Positions 17,031 to 24,858 of a stretch of 64,000 bases of DNA are shown here, one piece after another. Numbering within the stretch: position 1 is the stretch's first letter; every line of letters begins with the position of its first letter. Source of the DNA: Haloprofundus salilacus (GTDB lineage Archaea > Halobacteriota > Halobacteria > Halobacteriales > Haloferacaceae). Both the position numbers and the translations under genes were made by a program. The stretch covers positions 1,550,001 to 1,614,000 of the forward strand of contig NZ_CP083723.1 in NCBI RefSeq assembly GCF_020150815.1. Reading direction: 5' to 3'. The notes beneath the pieces are model-generated. The model was not told the DNA's origin. It ran no database searches and was given only the letters and a program-made list of their open reading frames with translations.

Positions 17031-17046
17031 AGACAAAGACAAAAAA
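17031..17046 (-). terminator. U-rich terminator after the enoyl-CoA hydratase gene
   Basis: Immediately after the TAG stop of the minus-strand hydratase gene the transcript would read TTTTTTGTCTTTGTCT. Runs of U directly after the stop are the typical archaeal intrinsic termination signal. The zinc-ribbon gene downstream has its own TATA-rich region. Confidence 0.65.
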
Positions 17047-17820
17047 CTACTCGAACTCGGGGTCGCGCTTGTCGAGAAACGCGTCCATCCCCTCGCGCTG
17101 GTCGTGGGTGCCGAACAGTCCGCTCCACGCCCGGCGCTCGTAGACGAGACCAGCGCCCTGCGGTTCCTCGTGGACGGCGTTGATCGTCTCCTTGGCCGTC
17201 TGTAGCGCGAACTTCGGTTTCGCGGCGAGGTCGGCGGCGTGTTCGGAGACGACGTCGTCGAGTTCGTCGTGGGCGACGACTTCCCCGACGAGACCGTGTT
17301 CGTGGGCGTCGGTGGCGTCGATTCGGTCGCCGAAGAAGATCATCCGCCGGGCGAGTTCGTCGCCGACGAGTCGCGGCAGTCGCTGGCTCCCGCCCCAGCC
17401 GGGCGTGATGCCGAGATCGATCTCGGTCTGCCCGATGACCGCCCGTTCGGACGCGACGCGGAGGTCGCAGGCGAGCGCGAGTTCGCAGCCGCCGCCGAAG
17501 GCGTATCCGTTGATCGCGGCGATGACGGGCGCGGGGAACGTTTCGAGGCGCTCGGCGACGTGGTGGCCGAGTTCGGCGTAGGCCTGCGCCTCCGGCACCG
17601 AGAGTTCCTTCATGTACGAGATGTCTGCCCCCGCGACGAACGCTTTCTCACCCGCGCCGGTGAGGACGACGACGTGCGCGTCGGCCGCCTCGGCCTCGTC
17701 GAGGGCGTCTTCGAGCGCTTCGAGCGTCTCGACGTTGAGCGCGTTAAGCCGGTCCGGTCGGTTGACGGTGATGGTCGCCACGTCGTCGGCGTCGATGTCG
17801 AGGAGTACGGTTTCCGCCAT
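17047..17820 (-). CDS. Enoyl-CoA hydratase/isomerase (crotonase family)
   Basis: A 257-residue crotonase-fold enzyme. The oxyanion-hole segments are FVAGADISYM and GYAFGGGCELALACD, and both catalytic glutamates of true hydratases are present, E113 and E133 (GQTEIDLGITPGWGG). It hydrates 2-enoyl-CoA in fatty acid or amino acid breakdown. ATG 17820 is preceded by ATTATC at about 17843-17850, at leaderless spacing, and the gene ends in a U-rich terminator. It stands alone, with no acyl-CoA dehydrogenase beside it. Confidence 0.94.
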   Translation of the reverse strand: MAETVLLDIDADDVATITVNRPDRLNALNVETLEALEDALDEAEAADAHVVVLTGAGEKAFVAGADISYMKELSVPEAQAYAELGHHVAERLETFPAPVIAAINGYAFGGGCELALACDLRVASERAVIGQTEIDLGITPGWGGSQRLPRLVGDELARRMIFFGDRIDATDAHEHGLVGEVVAHDELDDVVSEHAADLAAKPKFALQTAKETINAVHEEPQGAGLVYERRAWSGLFGTHDQREGMDAFLDKRDPEFE

Positions 17821-17981
17821 AGGCCAGAGTCACACCGATCCGGGATAATCGTTCGCCCCGCGGTCGATAGCACGACGGCGCTCGTTCTCAGTGGGAGTAC
17901 GACCACGGTACGTTCCGACGCCCCACGGTCGGTCGCCGCACTCCAGAACACCGATATCCTCCCTCCCCCAACACCCGGGCA

Positions 17982-18479
17982 ATGACCCTCTCGGACGAGG
18001 ACAAAGAGCGGTTGGCGGACGTGGTGAAACTCCAACCGACGAAGAACAAAGAACTGCAGGACCGCTGGGACCTCGACAGCGGCAGCGAGGTCCACCGCTA
18101 CCTCGAAGGCACGCTCAAGGAGTACTACTACCGCGACGAGAACAGCCTCATCCGGGCGACGACGGAGGCCGCGGAGCTGCTCGGCATCGAACCGCCGGTC
18201 GAGGACGACCGCGACGAGGGCGCGCCGAGCACTCTTCGCGTCCCAGAACTGGAGTCGCAAGTGTTCGAGGTCGTCGCCGGGCCGAACGAACGCTCCGAGA
18301 GCGTCGTCAGCGTGCTGAACAAACTTCGCGAGACGTTCGACGTCGACCCCGAGGCCGCCGACGTTCGCCGCGCGCTCCAGAGCCTGAAGCGGAAGGGCGT
18401 CGTCGAGGTTGTCTACCGGACCGTGCCGACGTTCAAACTCATCGTCGAACGCGACGACGTCGACGTGGAAGTGGTCTAA
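17982..18479 (+). CDS. DUF5797-type protein, probable winged-helix
   Basis: A 165-residue protein matching haloarchaeal DUF5797. Two helical modules are visible: DVVKLQPTKNKELQDRWDLDSGSEVHRYLEGTL-type N-terminal helix-turn-helix ending in EYYYRDENSLIRAT, and a second at about residues 95-150 (VVSVLNKLRETFDVDPEAADVRRALQSLKRKGVVEVVYR). Both read as winged-helix folds, so a DNA-binding role is likely but untested. It begins at ATG 17982 and lies 107 bp before the beta-helix gene, possibly in the same unit. Confidence 0.82.
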   Translation: MTLSDEDKERLADVVKLQPTKNKELQDRWDLDSGSEVHRYLEGTLKEYYYRDENSLIRATTEAAELLGIEPPVEDDRDEGAPSTLRVPELESQVFEVVAGPNERSESVVSVLNKLRETFDVDPEAADVRRALQSLKRKGVVEVVYRTVPTFKLIVERDDVDVEVV

Positions 18480-18586
18480 CCTCGTCGCGACCGACGCCGA
18501 AATCGACGCTAGTACCTCCCTCGAAACCCGTCTCTACCAGTGGCTCGCCGAAACGTTCTCCGACCAGCCGACCGTTACTCGTTCTC

Positions 18587-20476
18587 ATGGAAGACGACGG
18601 CGACGATGGCGGTCGCTCTGGTGGCTCCGATGGCTCCGGCAGTCCGAACACGGAGACCGACGCACCCGAAGACGACCGTCCCGCGGAGCCGGTCGACGTT
18701 ACGGCGTTCGGCGCGGTCGGCGACGGCGAGGCCGACGACGGACCCGCGCTGCAGACCGCGCTCGACGCGGTCGCCGACCGCGGCGGCGGCACCGTCTCGC
18801 TCCCGCCGGGGACGTACCGCCACCGTCGGTCCCTGCTGTACGGGTCGAATCTGGTCGTCGCCGGACACGGCGCGACGCTGCTGTTCGACCCGCCAGACCC
18901 CGACGCGACGGCGCTCGTCCCCCGAAGCTACGGTGGCGGCGACCCGGTCAGACACGTCGTCGTCGACGGATTGACGCTTACCACCGCCGACCCCGCGAGG
19001 GGGAACGGCATCGGCGTTGCCCACGCCGAAGACGTCACCGTCCGCGACTGCCGCGGCGAGCGACTCCGGTGGCACCTCGTCGACGTTGCGGGCGGCAAAG
19101 ACGTACTCGTGCGAAACTGCTACGCCGTCGGCCTCCGGTCGGCCGCCTACCAGGCGGACAACCTCACCGAGTACGGCGGCCTCGTCGTCGCCCCGCCGGA
19201 GGGACCGGTCGAAAACGCCGTCGTCGACGGGTCGGCCAACGAGAACGTCGCTATCGTTCACAACGTCGCCGAGGACTGCACGCGCGGCGTCCACCTCCAC
19301 CGAAGCGGCGGCCATGACCTCTCGGTCGAACAGAACAAAATTCGCCGCTGCACCGACGTGGGCATCCTCGGCGACGACGGCACCGACTGGCACGACGTGC
19401 GCGTGAGCGGCAACATCGTCGAGGGAACCCCGACGTCGACGGGCATCCGTCTCGACGGTCGCTACCGAAACATCTCTGTCGAGAACAACACGGTCCGGAA
19501 CCACGGCGGCGACGGCATCACCGTCCACCCCGGCGGCCATGGAGCGTCGAAGGAGGTCGATTCTTCCGTCGACGAGGCCGTCGCCGAGGGCGTCAGCGTC
19601 TCCGACAATACCATCGAACGCGTCGGCGGGGCCGGCATCGCGCTCCGCCGGGCGTCGGGTGAGGTTGCCGACAACTACGTCTACGACGTCGGACTCGCGG
19701 GCGAGGAGCGGGGCGAACCCCGAACAGGCGACGACGGATCGAACGAAGGTCGCGAGGACGGGAGCCTCGTGGGTCGGCCGGTCCACGAACCGTCGGGCGT
19801 CGTCGTCGAGCGCGGCGACGGCGTCACCGTCACCGACAACGTCTGTCGCAACGTCGCAGGCGTCGGGTTCGTCGTCCGCGGCGGCCGCAACGTCGCGGTC
19901 ACGGCGAACGAACTGTTCGGGTTCGAGGTCGGCGTTCTCGCCGTCTCTGACCCCGTCCCGACCGCCCGGATACGAGTGGCGGGCAACACCCTCGAAGGCC
20001 GCTCGGAGTCGCGGTGCGGCATCCGCCTCCGGGGCGGTTTCGACCACCGACTCGACGGCAACGACTGCCGGCGGGTCGCCCGCGGCGTCGAACTGCTCGG
20101 CGTCCGGCGCGCGTTCTTTCGGGACACCGACGTCGTCGGCGACGGGGGCGACGTCGGCTACCGACTCGACAACTGCGAGGAACTCCGTTTCCGCGACAAC
20201 GACGCCGACGGCTTCGAGCGGGCGACGGTGCTCTCGGGGTCGAGCGACGTCGAGGGGCAACTGCCGCACGCCGACGTTCGCGTCGACTCCGACTGCGCCG
20301 ACGTGACGCTGATGTTTCCCGGTCGCGCGCCGCCGACCGAGGGGCGCTTCGACGCCGGGAGTCGCATCCGGAACGTGGAGCCGTCGCCGGGCGGGCCGAT
20401 GGGGTGGGTCTGCGTCGACGGCGGCGACCCCGGCACGTGGCACGCGTTCGGCCGAATCGACGACGACCCGGCGTGA
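18587..20476 (+). CDS. Right-handed parallel beta-helix protein
   Basis: A 629-residue protein. After a disordered Gly/Ser/Asp/Glu N-terminus (about 35 residues), VDVTAFGAVGDGEADDGPAL starts a pectate-lyase-like superfamily domain. Repeated coils follow, seen as recurrent V-x-N-x-V/N-x-I ladders (VRVSGNIVEG, ISVENNTVRN, VSVSDNTIER, VTVTDNVCRN, IRVAGNTLEG). The family binds or cuts polysaccharides. No signal peptide or membrane anchor is visible from ATG 18587, which is odd for a protein of this kind; either it is cytoplasmic or the export route is not evident. Catalytic residues cannot be placed. Confidence 0.85.
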   Translation: MEDDGDDGGRSGGSDGSGSPNTETDAPEDDRPAEPVDVTAFGAVGDGEADDGPALQTALDAVADRGGGTVSLPPGTYRHRRSLLYGSNLVVAGHGATLLFDPPDPDATALVPRSYGGGDPVRHVVVDGLTLTTADPARGNGIGVAHAEDVTVRDCRGERLRWHLVDVAGGKDVLVRNCYAVGLRSAAYQADNLTEYGGLVVAPPEGPVENAVVDGSANENVAIVHNVAEDCTRGVHLHRSGGHDLSVEQNKIRRCTDVGILGDDGTDWHDVRVSGNIVEGTPTSTGIRLDGRYRNISVENNTVRNHGGDGITVHPGGHGASKEVDSSVDEAVAEGVSVSDNTIERVGGAGIALRRASGEVADNYVYDVGLAGEERGEPRTGDDGSNEGREDGSLVGRPVHEPSGVVVERGDGVTVTDNVCRNVAGVGFVVRGGRNVAVTANELFGFEVGVLAVSDPVPTARIRVAGNTLEGRSESRCGIRLRGGFDHRLDGNDCRRVARGVELLGVRRAFFRDTDVVGDGGDVGYRLDNCEELRFRDNDADGFERATVLSGSSDVEGQLPHADVRVDSDCADVTLMFPGRAPPTEGRFDAGSRIRNVEPSPGGPMGWVCVDGGDPGTWHAFGRIDDDPA

Positions 20477-20539
20477 GCGGCGTCGCGCCGAGTCGGCGCT
20501 CAGTGCTCGACGCGACGGCCGCGTCGTCGGCACCGACGC

Positions 20540-21562
20540 TCACTCGGAGGCCGACCGCTCGCGGACGCGTTCGCGTCGCCGTTCGAGCAGTCGTTTGATT
20601 CCCTTTCCCGGCCCTCCTTCGACGGGCCACCCTTTCGTCCGCCACTGCGGGGGTTCGGGTTGGAACGAGGTGCACGACCCCGAACACTCGGCGGCGGTCT
20701 GATGGCGTTTCTTCGCCGCGCACCACGGGAGGAGCGCGTCGCCCGCGCGCCGAAGTTCGAAGAACCGGCAGTCCGGTCGCATCGTCTCGTGGTACGACCG
20801 CCAGCCGCGGCCGTACGCCCGCTCGGCGAGTCGCAGGCGCGTCTCCACGCGGTCGGTGCGGTCGTCGGTCTCGTCGGTCTCACCGCTCTCATCGGTCTCC
20901 GGCGACAGCGAACTCGGGTACCACGCCACCTCGCCCGCGTCGGCGGTGACGCCCTCGGAGAAGTCGAGCGCGAGGATGCCGACGTCGACGGGGATATCTT
21001 CGAGCAGCGCCGGTTCGACCGCCGCTCCGGTCGTCGCCGTCGCCAGCCACACCTCGTCGGCCAACGCCGCCTCCACGTCGTGTTCTAACTGTCCCGAGAG
21101 CGCTCGCGCGGCGCTGGCGTCCAGATCCGGTTTGTTCTCGACGGCGACGATGCGCCGAACCCAGTCGGGGTAGGGTGCGATTCGGCGAATCTCGATCCGT
21201 CTTCCGTTTCGTCGCTTTTCGACGACGCCGCGGGCGGCGGCGCGGTGAATCGCGGCGAGGACGTAGCGCCACGGGTAGCCCGGGTGTGGCAGCGTGTCGC
21301 GGTACCAGGTCCACTCGGCGGGAGCATGTCGGACGACGTGCAGCAGGTCGGAGTCGAGTTCGTCCGCGCCGAACGCCGCGCGCGCGGCCAGCCCCTCGGG
21401 GTCGGCCTCGACGACGACAGTGTCCCAGCGGCGCCGCTTCGTACCGAGTTGTCGCGCGACGACGAGCGCTGATGTTCTGTCGCCGTCGGGCGGCCACGCG
21501 CGCTCGGCCCACCGGCAGGTCAGCAGTTCGAAGACGAACTCCGAGTCGGCCGGATAGCTCAC
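20540..21562 (-). CDS. DUF5787 protein with PD-(D/E)XK-like core and C-terminal cysteines
   Basis: A 340-residue protein of the haloarchaeal DUF5787 type. The centre (about residues 135-178) reads RRIVAVENKPDLDASAARAL, then QLEHDVEAALADEVWLATA: a strand ending E-x-K, a helix with Q and D, then a strand, the layout of a PD-(D/E)XK nuclease core. The N-terminal third (WPPDGDRTSALVVARQLGTKRRRWDTVVVEADPEG) carries further acidic residues. Near the C-terminus are four cysteines (PDCRFF, PWCAAKK, ECSGSC) that could bind zinc or an Fe-S cluster, as in Cas4/AddB-type nucleases. Start is GTG 21562. Nuclease activity is an inference. Confidence 0.8.
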   Translation of the reverse strand: MSYPADSEFVFELLTCRWAERAWPPDGDRTSALVVARQLGTKRRRWDTVVVEADPEGLAARAAFGADELDSDLLHVVRHAPAEWTWYRDTLPHPGYPWRYVLAAIHRAAARGVVEKRRNGRRIEIRRIAPYPDWVRRIVAVENKPDLDASAARALSGQLEHDVEAALADEVWLATATTGAAVEPALLEDIPVDVGILALDFSEGVTADAGEVAWYPSSLSPETDESGETDETDDRTDRVETRLRLAERAYGRGWRSYHETMRPDCRFFELRRAGDALLPWCAAKKRHQTAAECSGSCTSFQPEPPQWRTKGWPVEGGPGKGIKRLLERRRERVRERSASE

Positions 21563-21619
21563 GGGGGCGACGTGCGAGCGCAGTCGCTATTCGTGTTGCG
21601 ATACGCGACGACGCCCGCC

Positions 21620-22081
21620 TCAGGCGAGGTATCGCCGCCCGGGGTCGTCGCCGTTCTCGTCGGCGAGTTCGTTGAGGTAGTTGTGTGCCTCCTCGAGAAT
21701 CTCGCGCGGGCCGTCTTGCGTGATGGTGTTGATAGCCTGCTCGTAGTCGCGCCACTGCAGGTCGCGGTGTTCGCTCGACAGTTCGGCGCTCGCCTCGAAG
21801 GAGCGCGCGATGAACAGGTGGACCGTCTTGTGGATGGTCTTGCCACCGGCTTCGAACACGTAGTCGTACTCTCTACGGAACCCGTCGACGAGGCGGAAGT
21901 CGTCGATGCCCGCCTCCTCTCCGATCTCTCTGATCGCCGTCTGCTGTAGTTCCTCATCGCCTTCGACCCCGCCTTTCGGGAACTCCCAGTCCCCGGGTCG
22001 GCTCTTCAGGAGCAGATACTCCCGTCGGCCGCGGGTGTCGCGGAAGAGGATGGCTCCAGCACTGACCGCTTCGACCGTCAT
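21620..22081 (-). CDS. NUDIX hydrolase, Ap4A pyrophosphohydrolase-like
   Basis: A 153-residue NUDIX protein. The box runs GGVEGDEELQQTAIREIGEEAGI, with the REIGEEAG metal-binding core. The start MTVEAVSAGAILFRD and the segment LLLKSRPGDWEFPKG are typical of asymmetric bis(5'-nucleosyl)-tetraphosphatases, which degrade stress nucleotides such as Ap4A. ATG 22081 fits a leaderless start with CTTAACA about 22-29 bp upstream; a GTG-type start six codons earlier would overlap that element. Confidence 0.92.
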   Translation of the reverse strand: MTVEAVSAGAILFRDTRGRREYLLLKSRPGDWEFPKGGVEGDEELQQTAIREIGEEAGIDDFRLVDGFRREYDYVFEAGGKTIHKTVHLFIARSFEASAELSSEHRDLQWRDYEQAINTITQDGPREILEEAHNYLNELADENGDDPGRRYLA

Positions 22082-22322
22082 TGCACTCACGTAGACCATC
22101 CCATGTTAAGAGAATATCGGAGGAGTCGGCGCAGTATCGCACAGGCGACCCTCGGTGCCGCGATTTCTGCGGAAACGCACTGTCCTTTATAAGCAACTCG
22201 TCGTTTCCGGACGACGCGTCGCCCCCGACGCCAGTTGTGCGTGTGTGACAGTCACGAAGTGCGTGTCCTGTAGATGCGTTTTTACCGTTCCGCGTGTGAA
22301 AGAGAGAGTAACCCCTCAGCTC

Positions 22323-22655
22323 ATGACTTTTGTAACCAAGCTCACTTTCGAAAGTGGAGACCGGACCGTGCTCGACGACGTGGTCTCGGAGCTCAAACGG
22401 ATGCTCGAACGGAAAGGCGCGGAGTGCAAAGGACCGCACTCGTCGCCACCGGAACGACTCAGCGTCCCGCAGTACCGGACGTTGGGGCGCGGCCGGGAGT
22501 TTTCGCCGTGGTCGTACACGATGTACACGCGTCGCCTCGAAATCCACGGCGCAGACCAGATCGCCCGCAGCGTCGCCGAACGCCAGTTCCCCGACAGCGT
22601 CCACGTCGAAATCGAAATCGAACAGAAGAAACCGCTCGGCCACCGGCAGCGGTAG
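22323..22655 (+). CDS. uS10-like ribosomal protein paralogue
   Basis: A 110-residue protein with the uS10/mL48 fold: FVTKLTFESGDRTVLDDVVS, a helix (ELKRMLERKGAECKGPHSSPP), then PQYRTL and the closing strands YTMYTRRLEIHG and VHVEIEIEQKK. The order matches ribosomal protein S10, but the sequence diverges from canonical archaeal uS10, and the gene is not in a translation operon. It is therefore a paralogue, perhaps a ribosome-associated or RNA-binding protein. ATG 22323 opens the fold; TTTTTACC at about 22280 could be its promoter. Confidence 0.82.
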   Translation: MTFVTKLTFESGDRTVLDDVVSELKRMLERKGAECKGPHSSPPERLSVPQYRTLGRGREFSPWSYTMYTRRLEIHGADQIARSVAERQFPDSVHVEIEIEQKKPLGHRQR

Positions 22656-22722
22656 AAACGCAGAAACACCGTCGACCGCCGACCCGACGAAACGACTCGG
22701 CGAGTCACCGACGATGGCGCGC

Positions 22723-22989
22723 TCAGAACGCGCTGTCGCCGACCTTCTCTACGAACTCCGCCTCGCCGACGTGTTCGCTCGAATCGAACGACGTGACTCG
22801 GAGTCGGACGCGGCTGTCGACCATCCCGCTCGGCGCGTCGGGGACGCGGATGCGCGTGTCGCCGATGCGGGCGACGGCGACGCCGTCTTCGTAGCCCGTG
22901 AGAAACGCCGAGAGCTCTTGACCCGCCTCGAACGTCGGGTGGGTCGTCCGGAGCCCCCATCCTTTCAGGTATTTGCCTAGGAGGCTCAT
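22723..22989 (-). CDS. Small TRAM-like (OB-fold) protein coupled to nhaC
   Basis: An 88-residue protein. After a short helix (MSLLGKYLKGWGLRTTHP), the rest reads like a TRAM/OB-fold domain: FEAGQELSAFLTGYEDGVAV, ARIGDTRIRVPDAP, SRVRLRVTSFDSSEHVGEAE. TRAM domains bind RNA and are common as stand-alone haloarchaeal proteins. The start ATG 22989 overlaps the nhaC stop by 4 bp (ATGA), so it is translated from the same mRNA as the antiporter. Whether it regulates that mRNA or is simply carried with it is unknown. Confidence 0.72.
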   Translation of the reverse strand: MSLLGKYLKGWGLRTTHPTFEAGQELSAFLTGYEDGVAVARIGDTRIRVPDAPSGMVDSRVRLRVTSFDSSEHVGEAEFVEKVGDSAF

Positions 22990-24599
22990 ACGCGAGCCAC
23001 CTCCTCGGTTTCGCGGTCGGTCGTGTACTCTCGTCCGAAGCCGGTGAGCGCCGCGAAGAGGAACACGAACAGCAGCAGCCAGCCGTGGAAGACGAACGGC
23101 CACACCTCGATGGGGTTGACGACCATCGACTGGGTGAACCACTCGTACTGCTCGGGCATCCCCTGCAGGACGGCGTAGCCGACGAGCACCCCGCCGGACC
23201 ACGGGAAGATGTATCCGAGCGCCGAGGTGTTCGCGTCGAGGATGTTCGCGCGCCGGTAGCCGTTGATGTTGAACCGCTCGCCGAGGCGCGCGATGTACGG
23301 CGCGATGGCGATTTCGGCGGCCGTGTTGATGGTGATGAGCGCGTTGACGAGCGCGGTGCCGAGCACCATCGTCGTCTCCGCGCGGCGCACGGAGGTCGCG
23401 ACAGTGTCGAGCAGCCAGTCCTGTATCGCCTGGAAGCCGCCGCCGCGGATCATGATCTGAGCGCCGGCGACGATGAGCAGCGTCAGCACGATGAGCGGGA
23501 AGAACCCTTCCGCCCCCGCGTACAGGCTCCCGCCCACGCCGGCCTCGTCGGACGGGACGAGCGTCACGAACGGCAGCACCGATAGTGCCTGCGCGATGCC
23601 AAGATTCTCCGGGGCGGCGAAGTTGATCATGTCGCTCGTCGCCGCGAGACCGAGCGTCACGTTGAACACGAAGGCGACGACAATGCCCCACGAGATTGCC
23701 TCGACGATGTGGCGACCCTGTACCGCCGTGAAGATGACGACGCCCATCGAGACGAGGTGGACGAGACCGAACGGGTTGCTCTGCTCGCCGAGAATCTCCG
23801 CGGCCCCCGGACCGAGGTCGAGACCGGGCAGCATCGACCCGGCGACGACGTAGCCGGCGAACGCGAACACCGCGGCGACGATAGCGTACTTGAACCGCGA
23901 GGCGACGACGCCGCCGATGTCGGCGTCCTGCGTGACGGCGCTGACGATGGTCGTGTCCGACACCGGCGCGAGGTTGTCGCCGAACACCGCCCCTGAGAGA
24001 ATCGACCCGAACATCAACACGGGGTTTGCGCCGACGAGCAGGCCGGCCGGGAAGAACAGCGCCGTGAAGGCGATGGTGGTGCCGTAGCCGGTGCCGATGC
24101 CGGTCGCGAGCAGCGCGGCGAGAACGAACGTGATGGCCGGGAACAGCGACGCGCCGACGCCGAGCGTCTGCGCGGCCCAGACGAGTCCGTCGACGAACCC
24201 GCCGGTCTGTATCGTCTCGGCGAACATCCCCGCCCAGAGCCACGCGACGATGGCCGTCGCGGCCACGCGCTGGGTCATCCCCTCGAAGATGGTGTTGGCG
24301 TACTTCGCCCACGAGCCCTTCGCGAGGAACATGCCGACAACGAGCGAGACGAGCATGCCGGCGACGAGACCGGTCGTGTCTCCGATTCGAAGCACGCCGC
24401 TCTGGAAGATTGCCCACACGACGAACAGTCCCAGCGGAACGGTACTCGAGATCGGGCCGCCGTAGAACTCGATGCGCGACTCCGTGCGGGCGCGCTGGGC
24501 CTCGGCCAACTCCTCTTCGACCTCGTCTTCGTAGTCCTCGCCGTCCGACCCGTCGACCGGTCGCTCCGGATCCTCCGGCGGTTCGCGATCAGTTCCCAT
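22986..24599 (-). CDS. Na+/H+ antiporter, NhaC family
   Basis: A 537-residue antiporter. A 50-residue acidic cytoplasmic start (EDYEDEVEEELAEAQRARTE) precedes about 12 hydrophobic segments. NhaC-type motifs include GYGTTIAFTALFFPAGLLVG, FGDNLAPVSDTTIVSAV (the conserved D-x-x-x-P/S-D-T-T site) and SALGYIFPWSGGVLVGYAV. It expels Na+ in exchange for protons or moves organic substrates, as several family members do. The promoter element TTTATTATAATT lies at 24629-24640. It is followed by the coupled TRAM-like gene. Confidence 0.93.
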   Translation of the reverse strand: MGTDREPPEDPERPVDGSDGEDYEDEVEEELAEAQRARTESRIEFYGGPISSTVPLGLFVVWAIFQSGVLRIGDTTGLVAGMLVSLVVGMFLAKGSWAKYANTIFEGMTQRVAATAIVAWLWAGMFAETIQTGGFVDGLVWAAQTLGVGASLFPAITFVLAALLATGIGTGYGTTIAFTALFFPAGLLVGANPVLMFGSILSGAVFGDNLAPVSDTTIVSAVTQDADIGGVVASRFKYAIVAAVFAFAGYVVAGSMLPGLDLGPGAAEILGEQSNPFGLVHLVSMGVVIFTAVQGRHIVEAISWGIVVAFVFNVTLGLAATSDMINFAAPENLGIAQALSVLPFVTLVPSDEAGVGGSLYAGAEGFFPLIVLTLLIVAGAQIMIRGGGFQAIQDWLLDTVATSVRRAETTMVLGTALVNALITINTAAEIAIAPYIARLGERFNINGYRRANILDANTSALGYIFPWSGGVLVGYAVLQGMPEQYEWFTQSMVVNPIEVWPFVFHGWLLLFVFLFAALTGFGREYTTDRETEEVARV

Positions 24600-24628
24600 A
24601 CGGTTTCACGTTCGCTCATGGCGGGATG

Positions 24629-24640
24629 AATTATAATAAA
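24629..24640 (-). promoter_or_regulatory. TATA element of the nhaC operon
   Basis: On the minus strand the sequence reads TTTATTATAATT, one of the most A/T-rich promoter-like elements in the window, 30-41 bp before the nhaC ATG at 24599. A short leader of about 10 nt is predicted. Confidence 0.55.
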
Positions 24641-24826
24641 TCCACACGACTCGCCGAGCGTTCGTCCGGTTCAGACACGGATAATTTCGACAGTATTTGA
24701 CATCTCGTTGGCTGATACGCAGTTTAAGAGACGGACAGCCGACAGTATACGGCCACCACGTCGACTCCGTAGGCCGTTGCCTCCCGATCGGCGGACGACC
24801 GACCCCGATGGTTGCCCCCTTGTCCG

Positions 24827-24835
24827 GCTTTATGC
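24827..24835 (+). promoter_or_regulatory. TATA element of the amidohydrolase gene
   Basis: GCTTTATGC lies 24-32 bp before ATG 24859 and supports that start over the in-frame upstream ATGs at 24697 and 24832, which would place the promoter inside the gene. Confidence 0.5.
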
Positions 24836-24858
24836 ATCGGCATCGCCATCACCGAGAT

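Noticed and set aside
18575-20533. Open minus-strand frame of about 650 codons over the beta-helix gene
   Set aside because: Shadow of the beta-helix coding strand; the plus-strand product has recognisable repeat coils.
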